From NCBI RefSeq assembly GCF_029525575.1, contig NZ_JAPDIA010000003.1:1914214-1978213 (forward strand): a stretch of DNA of 64,000 nucleotides, written 5' to 3'. Under the pieces are notes generated by a model that ran no database searches, had not been told where the DNA came from, and worked only from the letters and a program-made list of their open reading frames with translations. The DNA comes from Cohnella rhizosphaerae. Lineage in GTDB: Bacteria > Bacillota > Bacilli > Paenibacillales > Paenibacillaceae. Positions within the stretch are counted from its first letter, which is position 1. The number at the start of each line of letters is the position of its first letter. Made by a program: the position numbers and the translations under genes. Of this stretch, positions 20,922 to 30,676 are shown piece after piece.

Positions 20922-23205
20922 TTAACCCTCTCCCTGGATATCGTTGTGGCAGTCGCTTTTGGCGCGATTCGCGTTCTTGACCAGCGTCTTGCGATAAGCG
21001 CCCGGCGTCACGCCCGTCTGCTTCTTGAACACTTTGATGAACGTAATGACCTGGTTATAGCCGACTTGTATTGCAACGTCCTGAATAAGGAGATCGGTGC
21101 TCTCGAGCAGCTTGCGGGCTTCGCGGATACGCAGGTCGGTAATATAATCGATGAAATTAACGCCGACCGTCTCTTTGAACACGCGGCTAAGATGGCTGTG
21201 GCTTAGATTGAACTGTTCGCTGAGTGCCGAGAGGGAGAAGTCAGGATCGCTGAAATGACGATGGACATGATGCTTCAAGTCGGTCACGAACTTGTCGATG
21301 TTTTTGTTCAGCCTGAGCTCCGCCAGCCGTTCGAACGTATCCGCCAAGGTCGCCTCGAATTTCAGGAGCAGCTGCGCCGTCGTGTCGCTTTGGTCCATCG
21401 CAACGCGCAAGGCGGACATGGCATGTTCGTTCCAGACTCTATCGAATTCCTTGGGCAGCTCCTTCATTTCATTGTTCAATTGAAACACAAGATAGCCTGC
21501 GAAGGAGTCTAATTGATCCTTCGTGATTACGATCCTGCCCAATGCTCCGCCGATGTCCCGGAATCGCTCGCTCCATCGCCCGCTGCCGTTTCTGTAGTCC
21601 CTGACGAACGGCATCACGTGCTGCAGCGGGTAGGCCGGCTCGCCGATAGCGGCCGGGACATCGTCCGGAAGCAGGAGGCGGTCGTCGCCGAATGAACACT
21701 TAAAAGAAAGCATGCGCTTTGCTTCCTCGCAGCTTTCGCTGAGGCGCTGCAGCGGCGACTCGGGGCCGATGGAGATCGTGACGGTCATCGGCAGGTTGTC
21801 CCGAATCCAGTCCGCCGCCGACTCGGCAAGACCCCTCAAGGCCGAGACGACATCGTACTCGCCGTCCCGCTTTTTGAACAGAACGACGGCTATTCGGCTG
21901 TCGTCCATCCATTCGCTCCATGCCGCCAATCCATCCCGCTCGCACAATTCAAATACGACGCGATGCAGGACTTGCTTAAACTGATGCTGGTCCCGATGGG
22001 TATGGCTGCGGACAAATTCGGCGTATCGATCCATCTCCATGACCATGACCGCGGCGGACGAAGCTTCGGAGACATGCTCCGTGCCGATCAACCGCAAATC
22101 CTCGACGAGTTTGGAGAACGGTCTGCCCGGCGGCTCCAGCAATTCAAGGAAGAGTTGACTTTTGCGGAATAAAGCAAGCTCCTTCGTTTTCTTCTCCAGG
22201 CTGCCGGACCTGGTAATGAGCTGATCCATCGCCGTCTCGATCAGACGGAACTCGTCGTAGCGTTCTCGTTCATTAGAGGGCAACGAATCATTGTCTGAAT
22301 AGGGGGTGATCCGCCCGATCAAATATTGCAGAGGCTTATAGTGTCGTCTGGAGATCAGGACGATCCAGCAGGCGCAGCCGAGCAGCAGGAGCAGTCCGAT
22401 GCCGGCCAACAGCCAGACGCTGTTGAGGGGAAGAGGAATATCCGGGCGCAATCTTGCTGCGGACCGACCATCCCGTGTAATCGGACGTTGTCTGGGACAT
22501 CGCCTCCTGCTGGGTTTTGCCGATGGAGGGGGATGGTAGATTGATGCCCGTTATCGTTAAGCCTTCCTGGTCGAGCAATTCGATCGAACGGTTCTTTTCC
22601 CTTGCGATCAAGGCGATTTTGTTCTGAAGCGCTTCGGCGCTCACATTGATGACCAGCAGTCCGTTGCTGACCGGGTCTGCGATTCGAACGAGCGAAACGA
22701 CCGGTATGGACGCTCCGAAGGACGAGGGATTATAAGTTCTGGCGCCCGTCCAGGTGTACCGGCCTACCTTATGCTGCATCTCAAGGATGAACGCTTTGTC
22801 GCCGAATCCTTGCAGCGATGCGCTGCGATCCGACGCCTGGATGAAGCCGTCCTCCGGGCGTACGAGATAGAGAGATTGGATCAACGGGAGATTGGCCGCA
22901 ATACGACGCAACGTATTGGAAGCTTGCGTAACCGACAAGCCTTCCGCTCCCGATTCGCCTTGTCTGTAGAACGGTTCGAACAGGTTCGGGATGACGACCT
23001 CGTTGTCCATCGTTTTCTCGATTTGCAGCAGATCGTCATCGATGATGCGGCTGATATTCTGAATCAGCGTCTCATTGGAATTGACGGCGCTGCGCGTGGA
23101 TATCTGGTTGATCGCCAGCACGGTGACCAGGATAAGCGACAGCACCATCGTAACGAACACGGGCAAATACGATAGAAGCAAGCGATTTTGCCAATTTTTC
23201 CGCAT
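20922..23205 (-). CDS. Membrane-anchored AraC-family regulator (frameshifted)
   Basis: About 760 residues after repair. One-component sensor-regulator: an N-terminal membrane helix (RLLLSYLPVFVTMVLSLI), an extracytoplasmic Cache-like sensor of about 230 residues, a second membrane helix (SVWLLAGIGLLLLLGCA), a cytoplasmic region, and a C-terminal AraC HTH pair (LSALSEQFNLSHSHLSRVFK and DVAIQVGYNQVITFIKVFKK). Start at 23205 rather than further upstream, because GAGGG lies seven bases before this ATG. The frame breaks at about 22445-22457; removing one base joins GWSVRSK to RPDIPLPLNSVW. Probably senses an extracellular saccharide and controls the flanking oxidoreductases and/or importer 2. Confidence 0.88.
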
Positions 23206-23463
23206 AGGCAGCCCTCGAATTCGATGTAGTATGTTTCGCTTATGCGAATTTTTCAAATATCATATCGCATGCCGCGCCATAATGTAATTGTCAATATTTT
23301 TGAAGTTGTCATTTTTTAAGCTGCGCAAAGCGCGAACCCGTTCGGCAAAAAGAAACGGTTCAAACAAAAACCGGCGATAGACACGGAATCCGGCGCTGTT
23401 TATAGTGGCCTCGACACCTACTACGATCAATCGACGATCAATCAGGGGAGGCGCACGCATACA

Positions 23464-24501
23464 ATGACTAAAATCCGTCTTGGCATTATCGGATGCGGCA
23501 ACATGACCGGCTCGCACAGCTCGGGGTTTAGCGAACTGGGGGAACGCATCGAAATAACGGCAACTTGCGATATTGTCGTCGAGCTGGCCGAGGAGGCGGC
23601 GAAGCTTCTTGGCGCAAAAGCCGCTTATGCAGACTATCGCGACATGCTCGATGACGTCGATGCGGTGCTGGTCGTATTGCCGCATGATTTGCACTTCGAA
23701 GTGGGGATGACGTGCCTGCGAGCAGGCAAGCATGTGCTGATGGAGAAGCCGATGTGCAACACGGAAGAAGAATGCCTCGAACTCATCCGGACCGCCGAGG
23801 AATGCGGCAAGGTGTTGATGACGGCCTATCCGGTGCGGTTCTGGCCGGTCATCGTGAAGCTGAAGCAGCTGCTGGACGACAAAGTATACGGAGAGTGCTT
23901 CCAGTTGTCCATCTGGACGGAGCAATATACCCATTACCCGGAAGGTCATTGGGGCCGCTCTGCGGATCGTTTGGGCGGGGGGCAATTTTTTAGCCATGGC
24001 TGCCATTATGTCGATCTCATGTTGTGGATCATGGGCAATCCGGTACGCGGTACGCATCTGGGCACGAACTTCGGAACGCCTTGGATGGAAAAGGAAGGGA
24101 CGAGCAACGTCGCGATCGAGTTCGAAAACGGCGCGCTCGGGTATCACTTCGGCACCTGGGGAGCGCGGGGCACCCGGCTCGGCTGGAGCCTTCACGCACA
24201 TTGCACCGAAGGGATGCTCGAGATTCATCTGGGCGAACGGAAGCTGTACGCGCATACGAAGATTAAAGAGGAGAAGGGAAACCTGGATACGCGGTCGGAG
24301 ACATCCGTCCTCATGGAACTCGAGAGCGGGAAGTTTACGCACTTCGAGCTGGAGCACTTCCTCGATTGCATCCGCGACGGCAGCCGTCCGTTAACCGACG
24401 GCCCGACCAGCCTGCAGAGTCTGCGCGTGATCTGGAAGCTGTACGAAGCGGAGAAGCAAGGGATCGTAGCCGATCTGCGAGGCTTGGGCCTGAATCGGTA
24501 G
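23464..24501 (+). CDS. Gfo/Idh/MocA family oxidoreductase
   Basis: 345-residue NAD(P)-dependent oxidoreductase. Rossmann motif GIIGCGNMTGSH, catalytic EKPMCN, then the substrate domain with GGGQFFSHGCHYVDLMLWIMG. Divergent from the membrane AraC gene, with 258 bases between them that must hold both promoters; I see no confident -35/-10 pair there. Its pairing with the oxidoreductase at 19935 suggests oxidation and re-reduction of one sugar intermediate, as in known two-enzyme Gfo/Idh/MocA pathways (inference). Confidence 0.92.
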   Translation: MTKIRLGIIGCGNMTGSHSSGFSELGERIEITATCDIVVELAEEAAKLLGAKAAYADYRDMLDDVDAVLVVLPHDLHFEVGMTCLRAGKHVLMEKPMCNTEEECLELIRTAEECGKVLMTAYPVRFWPVIVKLKQLLDDKVYGECFQLSIWTEQYTHYPEGHWGRSADRLGGGQFFSHGCHYVDLMLWIMGNPVRGTHLGTNFGTPWMEKEGTSNVAIEFENGALGYHFGTWGARGTRLGWSLHAHCTEGMLEIHLGERKLYAHTKIKEEKGNLDTRSETSVLMELESGKFTHFELEHFLDCIRDGSRPLTDGPTSLQSLRVIWKLYEAEKQGIVADLRGLGLNR

Positions 24502-24580
24502 GAGGCAGGAGGTCGGTGGCCGAATGAATTGACAAGAGGATGGAGAGCAGACTAAACGCTTTTTTCGATATTATAAAATA

Positions 24581-24616
24581 GCGGCGCAGGGATGTTCTCC
24601 TTTGCGCCGCCATTTT
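24581..24616. terminator. Bidirectional terminator between convergent genes
   Basis: Stem GCGGCGCA/TGCGCCGC (24581-24588 and 24603-24610), followed by CATTTTTC on the plus strand and TATTTTATAA on the minus strand. It serves the oxidoreductase upstream and the SLH protein gene on the opposite strand. Confidence 0.75.
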
Positions 24617-24628
24617 TCTGGGGGGATG

Positions 24629-26386
24629 TTATACGGTTAGGAAAAGATCGACAACGTCCTGAATATCTTGTTTGGTAGACATCGGCGTTCCAAAAAGGAT
24701 TGTTCCTGGACTCCTGATAGGCCAATTGAAGTTCATCTAAGATAGCGTCCAAATTGGAAGCATCCACACCGGTGATGCCGGCGCGAGCGAATGCTTCTAC
24801 GGTAAGGGGGAGAGCCTCCGCCGAAAGGATTTAAATAGGCATAGATGGCATCTACCGTCATTTGTTGAATCAACTCGTCAACGATCGCTTGAATGTCGGC
24901 CAATGTTCTTGGCAGCGGCGAATGCGTTGATACAGCAGGATCCAAGTAGTATTGGACGCTGTATAGGTTCTCAGATGTAACACCCGTAACACCCGCGTCG
25001 GCAAAAGTCGTTTCATCGACATTGTCCCAATCGCCCGACTCCGATGCTGCATTGATCAACGCCAGTGCCGTTTTGAAAAGTGCAGGCGCGATCGTCCCCG
25101 TATAGGGCATAGTTGCCGTTGCCGGAGGCGTTGCCGAATCCGTCGCGCCGATCGTAAAGTGATATGCGCCGCTAACGCTTGGCGTTCCGGCAATCTCTCC
25201 CGTGCCTGGATTCAAAGCCAGCCCCGCAGGCAGTGCGCCTTCCGTCACCTCATAAGCAACGGCGCCTGTTCCTCCGGACAGCTTGGCTACGCTGCCGGTA
25301 TAGGATTGACCTTCGGTCAAGGGCGAGATCGCGTCCGGCAAGACGATGGGCATGGCGACGGTATATTCGAATGTCGCAACCGAGCTGTTCGTCGAGCCAG
25401 GCTTAACGGCGATGGCTTTGATCGTTGTACTGCCCGTAAGGACGATCGGTCCTGTATACAGCGTGCTGGACGCGGTCGGCTCGCTGAGATCCGTCGTGTA
25501 GTATACCGCCGCAGATTCGGTCGGAGAAGTCAAAACAACTTGCGTTCCCGCATTCACAGCGCCGCCTGCCGGAAGTGCCGCCGGCGTCTCAACGGTAGCC
25601 TGCACCGGCGGCGGAGCCGGCGTCCAGGACTGCGCTTCCTGCCTTTTCTTTTCTTCTTCCGCCTTTTTCAGTGCTTCTTCCTTCTTCAGTTCTTCTTCCT
25701 TCTGTTTCTCTTCTTCCTCTTTCTTTTTTTTGTTCGACCTGCGCTGCGTATTGCGACTGGGCTTCGTATGCGCCCGTAACAAGCAGATCGCGCGTTGCGT
25801 TGGTTTGACCGCCGAACTTTCCGTCCGCGCCGTTGTCCAATAATTTTGTTTCCAACGCCAAGGCGACATACCCCTTCGCCCAGTCGGATACAGAATCATC
25901 CTTCACGCCCGGCGTTGACTTGGCTTCCTCGTTCTTGCCGAGTCCGCGAACAAGGAACGTCGCGAGCTGCTCCTTCGTCACGTTGCCGGCAGGATTATAA
26001 GTTCCCTCGCCATAGCCATCCGTGATCCCTGCTGCTTTCACCGCCTCGATGTACGGCAACGCGTATCCATTTGCAGGATCGTCGGCTTTGACGTCTTTGA
26101 AGGAAGACGTCTTAACGTCCTTATCCACCTCCAGATCAAAAATTAACGCTGCAACCTTAGCAAATTGCGCCCGGTTCATCTCATCCGCGATACCGAATTT
26201 GGTTCCGCTAACGCCGTCGAATATACCGGCAGAGATCAACGCGTCGAACTTGGCTTTCGTTGCAGCATCCAGATCCTTCAAGTCCGTAAAGTCGGCTGAA
26301 GTCTTCGAGGCGCCTGCTGCAAAGCCGACCGAAAAGTGGAAGCACAGCAGCACCGCCATCAACACGCCGACCACTTTTTTCCTCAT
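24629..26386 (-). CDS. SLH-domain surface protein (frameshifted three times)
   Basis: About 584 residues after repair. Signal peptide (MRKKVVGVLMAVLLCFHFSVGFAAG), then three SLH-like repeats at about 30-190 that would bind secondary cell-wall polymer. A highly charged Lys/Glu-rich coiled segment follows, then a chitobiase-C-like beta-sandwich (VLTSPTESAAVYYTTD), a putative-Ig-like domain (GALPAGLALNPGTGEIAGTP) and two C-terminal repeats of about 70 residues (ADAGVTGVTSENL... and ARAGITGVDASNL...). Breaks: T8 at 25724-25731, G5 at 24806-24810 and A5 at 24692-24696. One base less at each gives an uninterrupted frame ending DVVDLFLTV at 24629. RBS AGGGGGAC. Function beyond surface attachment is unknown. 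Confidence 0.82.
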
Positions 26387-26628
26387 TGTTTGTCCCCCTG
26401 AAATAAAATGTCGATTTTTCTCCTCCTATTTTATCAGGGTGTATTCGTCCATATGGGAAACGTAAAGAAAACTTTAAGATTCGCAACAAGGCACCCGAAA
26501 CCATCGGAGGCTTCTTTATATTTCTTTTGCATATTCCGTATTTTCAAATGCCCTCGTAAGACGCGGCAAAGGGATACCTGCCTTTTTTTGCTTCTCTCAC
26601 AACTTCAGCTACCGCAAAACCTGCTTTA

Positions 26629-27447
26629 CTATTGTTGTATTCCATAAAAAAGCCGCGCTAAGCTGCCCTTTGCAAAAATAACTTTGTTAAAAAGCGTGCC
26701 AAGAAGTACCGGCGGAGTCTTAGTCAACAGCAGCAAAATCATATCAGGCTTTGCGCCTCTTGCCTTAAGTACAGGGACCATTTCCCTCATATGCTTACCG
26801 ACATTTGCGAATGAGTCACGATGGTTCATGATTGCCGGGAAGCTTCCCCGTTTTAACACCTCGGCTTCCATCGCTGCATTCATGGCAAAGTGATTCCATA
26901 GCCAGCTTTGCATATCCTTGATCCAACTAATTTTAAAATGGGCACTTTCAAATAGTTCTTTGACCTTGTTGTTAATAAGCTCGGTGCCTGCCCGCGGTTT
27001 TTCCAGAAATACCATTTTCAAAAAGCCGCCCCTAAGCGTATTGTCCGCAATGCCGCCTCCTGCTCCGGGGAAGCCAAAGACAACGTTGTTCATAGACAAT
27101 GGCGCGATCGCTGATTTTAAATCTTTCCAAATGTTATTAAATATGAGGACAGGGGTATTTCCTGCGGCAGTCGATAGGAATTGTGTTGCTGCCGGAAGCT
27201 GTTCCGTATTGACGCTCGCAATAATGAGATCGTAATGGGGAAGGAGCTCTTCATGCAGTTTGACGTTCCAGCGTTCTTTTATAAGCTTTTTCCCTTTTCG
27301 TGCGTCCCACATTTCAAGTTCGATGTTGCTCCCGAGGGTTTCTTTTCTCCCCTTTCGAACGTAAAACTCGACTGTATGACCTGCCTGTTCGAAAGCCCAT
27401 GCATATTGGGTCGATATTAAACCTCTGCCAAAGAATAAAATTTTCAT
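26629..27447 (-). CDS. Ketopantoate reductase (PanE/ApbA)-like protein
   Basis: 272 residues from ATG 27447, chosen because GGGGGAGG lies seven bases upstream. The N-terminal Rossmann fold starts MKILFFGRGLISTQYAWAFE, slightly off the GxGxxG consensus (G-R-G). The ApbA-type central region follows, with NNVVFGFPGAGGG and a helical C-terminal half with DMQSWLWNHFAMNAAME. Members reduce 2-ketopantoate or related 2-oxoacids with NADPH, but many in this family have unknown substrates. Codon use is AT-richer than in the neighbouring polysaccharide loci. It is divergent from the DJ-1-like gene. Confidence 0.78.
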   Translation of the reverse strand: MKILFFGRGLISTQYAWAFEQAGHTVEFYVRKGRKETLGSNIELEMWDARKGKKLIKERWNVKLHEELLPHYDLIIASVNTEQLPAATQFLSTAAGNTPVLIFNNIWKDLKSAIAPLSMNNVVFGFPGAGGGIADNTLRGGFLKMVFLEKPRAGTELINNKVKELFESAHFKISWIKDMQSWLWNHFAMNAAMEAEVLKRGSFPAIMNHRDSFANVGKHMREMVPVLKARGAKPDMILLLLTKTPPVLLGTLFNKVIFAKGSLARLFYGIQQ

Positions 27448-27491
27448 GTTAGCCTCCCCCAAAGCGTTGATCATCCGTCATTGATTATCCA

Positions 27492-27503
27492 ACAACGCGT
27501 TGT
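27492..27503. promoter_or_regulatory. Palindrome, possible repressor operator
   Basis: Perfect 12-bp palindrome ACAACGCGTTGT 44 bases upstream of the PanE-like start, within the divergent intergenic region. On the minus strand a GATAAT-like -10 follows it directly, so a bound TetR-type dimer would block that promoter. No regulator gene is adjacent. Confidence 0.35.
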
Positions 27504-27594
27504 ATGATGATATTGTATGGATTCGCCATACCGTCATCAACCATCAGATTTTCAATATCTGTCGGATGATCTATGGAGCTCCTCAAGCTGATGC

Positions 27595-27633
27595 GACTTC
27601 ACTGACGGCAGTTGTCAGTGAAGTCGTTTTATT
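27595..27633 (+). terminator. Strong plus-strand terminator in the leader of the DJ-1-like gene
   Basis: Perfect 12-bp stem GACTTCACTGAC/GTCAGTGAAGTC with loop GGCAGTT and tail GTTTTATT. There is no plus-strand gene upstream of it, and the DJ-1-like start is 70 bases downstream, so it may end a short leader or small RNA transcript. Confidence 0.7.
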
Positions 27634-27702
27634 ATGATGATAACCACTCATTTCAAATGATGGGCTGCTGTTATCAAACGAACTTTATGAGGAGATCTAA
27701 AA

Positions 27703-28329
27703 ATGAATCGTGCAGTATATCTTTATGTATTCGATACCATGTCCGATTGGGAAGTCGGTTATTTAGCCGCCGAACTGAACGCCGGAAGATACTTCAGACA
27801 GGGGCTGGCTCCAGTGAAAATAGTCACTGTCGGTATAGAAAAAACGCCAGTAACGACAATGGGCGGATTGAAAGTAATGCCCGATATTAAAGTGGATGAG
27901 TGCAGTATCAATAGCGTAGATGCACTGATTTTACCTGGCGGAAATACATGGGCGGAAGCTGTTCACGTACCCCTATTAAAAATGGCCGAGAGGTGTTTAA
28001 AGGAAGGGGTAGCAGTCGGAGCCATTTGCGGTGCTACCTTTGGACTCGCTCAAGCAGGATTGTTGGATTCACGTTGGCACACAAGCAATGACTTGTCCTA
28101 CCTTAAAATGATTTGCCCTGCTTACGCGGGCGAAGCCTATTACAAAGCGGAATCTGCTGTCACCGATGGGAGCTTGATTAATGCATCCGGAGTAGCCCCA
28201 TTAGAATTTTCTGTTCATGTTTTAAAAGCGCTAGATGTATTTTCTCCCCAAACATTAGACGCTTGGTATCATCTTAACAAAACGCATGAACCTAAATACT
28301 TCTACGAGCTGATGAATTCGATCCAATGA
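27703..28329 (+). CDS. DJ-1/PfpI family protein (type 1 glutamine amidotransferase-like)
   Basis: 208-residue cytoplasmic protein of the DJ-1/PfpI superfamily. The nucleophile-elbow cysteine is Cys109 in VGAICGATFGLAQ, with DALILPGGNTW as the preceding conserved strand and the acidic residue in DTMSDWEVG near the N-terminus. Members act as proteases, hydratases or stress chaperones; the particular activity cannot be read from sequence. RBS GAGGAG nine bases before ATG. It may be regulated through the leader terminator at 27595. AT-richer than the surrounding carbohydrate genes. Confidence 0.88.
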   Translation: MNRAVYLYVFDTMSDWEVGYLAAELNAGRYFRQGLAPVKIVTVGIEKTPVTTMGGLKVMPDIKVDECSINSVDALILPGGNTWAEAVHVPLLKMAERCLKEGVAVGAICGATFGLAQAGLLDSRWHTSNDLSYLKMICPAYAGEAYYKAESAVTDGSLINASGVAPLEFSVHVLKALDVFSPQTLDAWYHLNKTHEPKYFYELMNSIQ

Positions 28330-28356
28330 CAGTAGATGGCTAAAAAAAACATAAAA

Positions 28357-28401
28357 GGGCTGCCCCTCAGGTCATTTTCATGACCCTTTTGGGACAGTCC
28401 C
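28357..28401. terminator. Bidirectional terminator between convergent genes
   Basis: Nested hairpin: inner stem GGTCAT/ATGACC (28370-28375 and 28380-28385), outer arms GGGCTGCCCC and GGGACAGTCCC. A-rich on the left and CTTTT/CGTTT on the right. It lies between the DJ-1-like gene and the convergent stalk-domain gene. Confidence 0.7.
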
Positions 28402-28410
28402 GTTTGGATT

Positions 28411-29454
28411 TTACTTGTGCGACTGCGAGTCCAGCGTCAAGCCGATCCCGCGCGTTGCGGCATCCCAGGAGACGTCGAAGCCGAGCGCTTCGCCGAGGAA
28501 GCGGAACGGCAGCATAGTGCGTCCGTTTGAGATGTAAGGAGCGCCGAGCAGCTGCTTTTCCTCGCCGTTTACGACGGCTGTTTTTTCGCCGATGGTCAGC
28601 TTCATCGATACATGGGCGGTGTCTACCCGCACGGTGCGCGTAGCCGCTTCCCAGCGAATGTCTCCGCCTACGGCCTCCGTCAGGAAACGAACCGGCAGGT
28701 AGGCGCTGCCATCGATCAAGGCGGGCGCCGTGCCGTAGCCGGGATCGATCTCGAACGTCTCGCCGTTCAGCTTAAAGTCGCGATCCCCGATTCGCAGCGT
28801 AAGGCGGCTTTGTTCGGCGAACGGGTTGATCACCCTTTTGTCGCTGTACGTCACCATATAATCGATAATGATCTCGGCGGCTTTCGGCCGCATATCCATC
28901 TTCAGGCCGGGATCGAATGCCACGTCTGCGACGGTTTTCCACACTTGGGGCCAGCCGGCGTCCTTCATCTCTTCCTGCGCCTTGACGATGGCATGAATCA
29001 ACGCAGCGGTGAAGCTGTCCGGCAGCAGTTGGCGTGCGCCTTCCAGCCATTGCTCCGCCACGCGCGTATCCAGATAATCGTCCATCGCCAGCAAGTAGCC
29101 GATGACAAAGCGTTCGTCGCCGCGCAGCTCGGACTGCTTGAGCGCTGCAAGCGACTTGCCGTACGCCTGCTTCGCATAGGCTTCCGCGCGTTGGGTCGGC
29201 TCGGTCTCCCAGCCCAAGGCGTTGATGACGGCGGCGCGCAGCGCGAGCGGCGAAGATTCATCGGCCAGGTAGGTCGCCAGTTCGGCCGTCATGCCGCCCG
29301 CTTGGAGAGCCTTCTGGACGATCGGTTCGTCCGTATACGCTTTATAAAAATCGGTGGAGGTGACAGGCGAATCGGCATGTGCCGCCGGCAGAGGCGTCAA
29401 CGCGAACAGCATCGCCGTCAAAACGCACAAAAGGATGAACGGATTTTTCTTCAT
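28411..29454 (-). CDS. Secreted protein with copper amine oxidase N-terminal (stalk) domain
   Basis: 347 residues. Signal peptide ending AHA-D at about 27. A helical domain of about 190 residues that I do not recognise follows. Then comes a double stalk-domain region of the copper amine oxidase N-terminal type: VRFLTEAVGGDIRWEAATRTVRV and the second copy FRFLGEALGFDVSWDAATRGIGL. These domains are common in Paenibacillaceae envelope proteins and are thought to bind cell-wall or extracellular material; no catalytic amine-oxidase domain is present. RBS GGGAGGG about ten bases upstream of ATG 29454. Confidence 0.82.
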   Translation of the reverse strand: MKKNPFILLCVLTAMLFALTPLPAAHADSPVTSTDFYKAYTDEPIVQKALQAGGMTAELATYLADESSPLALRAAVINALGWETEPTQRAEAYAKQAYGKSLAALKQSELRGDERFVIGYLLAMDDYLDTRVAEQWLEGARQLLPDSFTAALIHAIVKAQEEMKDAGWPQVWKTVADVAFDPGLKMDMRPKAAEIIIDYMVTYSDKRVINPFAEQSRLTLRIGDRDFKLNGETFEIDPGYGTAPALIDGSAYLPVRFLTEAVGGDIRWEAATRTVRVDTAHVSMKLTIGEKTAVVNGEEKQLLGAPYISNGRTMLPFRFLGEALGFDVSWDAATRGIGLTLDSQSHK

Positions 29455-29547
29455 AATAATAACGATCCCTCCCTCTTTTTTTATGAATTAGCCGAAAGCG
29501 CGCATATCGAAACGGACGACGTTCGTAGGCAGCGGCAGTCCGCGGGT

Positions 29548-29736
29548 GCTATCGTGCAAAAGTGCATCATCCAAGCCTAGCAGAGAGGAGATTTGCGAGC
29601 TATCGCGCAAAAGTGCGCGGTAGCTCGTCTATTTAAGAGAAAACCGGGTTGTCACGGGTGAAAATCGTGCACTTTTGCGCGATAGACTGAAGCGATGAGT
29701 AGGTGCGGCCTCGATCGTGTACTTTTGCGCGATAGC
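29548..29736. repeat. Four copies of a GCTATCGCGCAAAAGTGC-type repeat, two direct and two inverted
   Basis: Copies at 29548-29566 and 29598-29627 (forward; start-to-start spacing 51) and at 29664-29685 and 29714-29736 (inverted; spacing 50). The second copy is itself a hairpin: GAGCTATCGCGC pairs with GCGCGGTAGCTC around loop AAAAGT. They fill the 292-base gap between the stalk-domain gene and the methyltransferase gene. Confidence 0.85.
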
Positions 29737-29746
29737 CCCATCCGCC

Positions 29747-30298
29747 CTAACGGACATAGACGTAGACGGGCGTCCGGTATAGATCGGCGCAGACGACCGT
29801 CCGCACCGGCGTCCAGCCCGGCAGCGCGAAGCAGACGCTGATGACGCAAGCGCCGGGCGCCAGATGTCGCCGGAGCAGCGGCGCAAGGCGATACATCGCA
29901 CCGGGATAGAGATAGCAGATCACCGCGTCGGTGTCCTCGTAAGGGTACGCGAACAAGTCGCCGCGCATGAATCGCAGTTCCGGCCGTCCCCTCGCCAGCA
30001 GCCGCGACACCGCAAGCGGCAGCGGCGAGTTCTCGATGCCGATCAGCCGCCAGCCGGGACAGCGCCGCGCCGCATGCAGCGCCAGGCTGCCCCAGCCGGA
30101 GCCGGCCTCGATCGCCGAGCCGTGCGGACCGAGCCGCCGCAGCTCCGCCGCTACCGCACGGCGGACGGGGCCGGACGCCGGCATCGGAGAGATGCCGTTG
30201 CGCCAGCTGTGCCAGACGATGGACAACACGGCCAGCAGCGCCGCTCCCGCCGCGATCATGCCGACCCACCAGCCAGCCGTATACGCAGCCGCGGCCAT
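29747..30298 (-). CDS. Membrane-anchored class I SAM-dependent methyltransferase-like protein
   Basis: 183 residues. One N-terminal membrane helix (VGMIAAGAALLAVLSIVW), then a compact Rossmann-like methyltransferase fold: motif I IEAGSGWGSLALHAA, the acidic end of strand 2 in LIGIENSPLPL, motif DLFAYPYEDTDAVICYLYPG and the carboxy strands. It is short for a methyltransferase, so the substrate-binding part is minimal. The substrate is unknown. GC-rich, unlike the two-component genes that follow. The ribosome site is weak (GCAGGGACG). Confidence 0.7.
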   Translation of the reverse strand: MAAAAYTAGWWVGMIAAGAALLAVLSIVWHSWRNGISPMPASGPVRRAVAAELRRLGPHGSAIEAGSGWGSLALHAARRCPGWRLIGIENSPLPLAVSRLLARGRPELRFMRGDLFAYPYEDTDAVICYLYPGAMYRLAPLLRRHLAPGACVISVCFALPGWTPVRTVVCADLYRTPVYVYVR

Positions 30299-30676
30299 GT
30301 CAGCGCGTCCCTGCCGCGAGACGGCGGGAGGGCGAGGCCGGTTCCGTTGCCGGCTCGTCCTGGTCGAACTTCTCGAGCCTATCGCTCATTTCCGCTAACA
30401 ACCCCTTCGAAGTAAATATGGATACCCGTCAAGTGAGAGGTTTATCTCAATCTCAACATAGCATAAATAGCCTCAAAGGAAGCTGTCAACGTTTCGGGCA
30501 AGAGAAGGCGAAGCAGCTGTCGTCGTCTTTTTGCCGGTATATACTTCATACAATTCTTCTCCGTTACTGGGGGGAAGCGACCTGCGCGAGTTCTGAAGAA
30601 TTCTTAAATCAATTGGATCGGCTGGCGACAGAATGGCCCTCATATTATACTAACATTGAAGCAAGGAGGGGCGAGA
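30299..30676. other. Intergenic region upstream of the two-component operon
   Basis: 378 bases between the divergent methyltransferase and response-regulator genes. Contains a -10-like TATACT at 30646-30651 without a good -35, and the ribosome site AAGGAGGGG for the response regulator. A palindromic AGAATTCT with flanking TTAA near 30597 could be a binding site. The open frame at 30418-30702 has no ribosome site and overlaps the response regulator start, so it is not called. Confidence 0.5.

Noticed and set aside
23206..23463. A TTGACA on the minus strand as -35 box for the membrane AraC gene
   Set aside because: No -10-like hexamer lies 16-18 bases downstream; the nearest TATGAT is 24 bases away.
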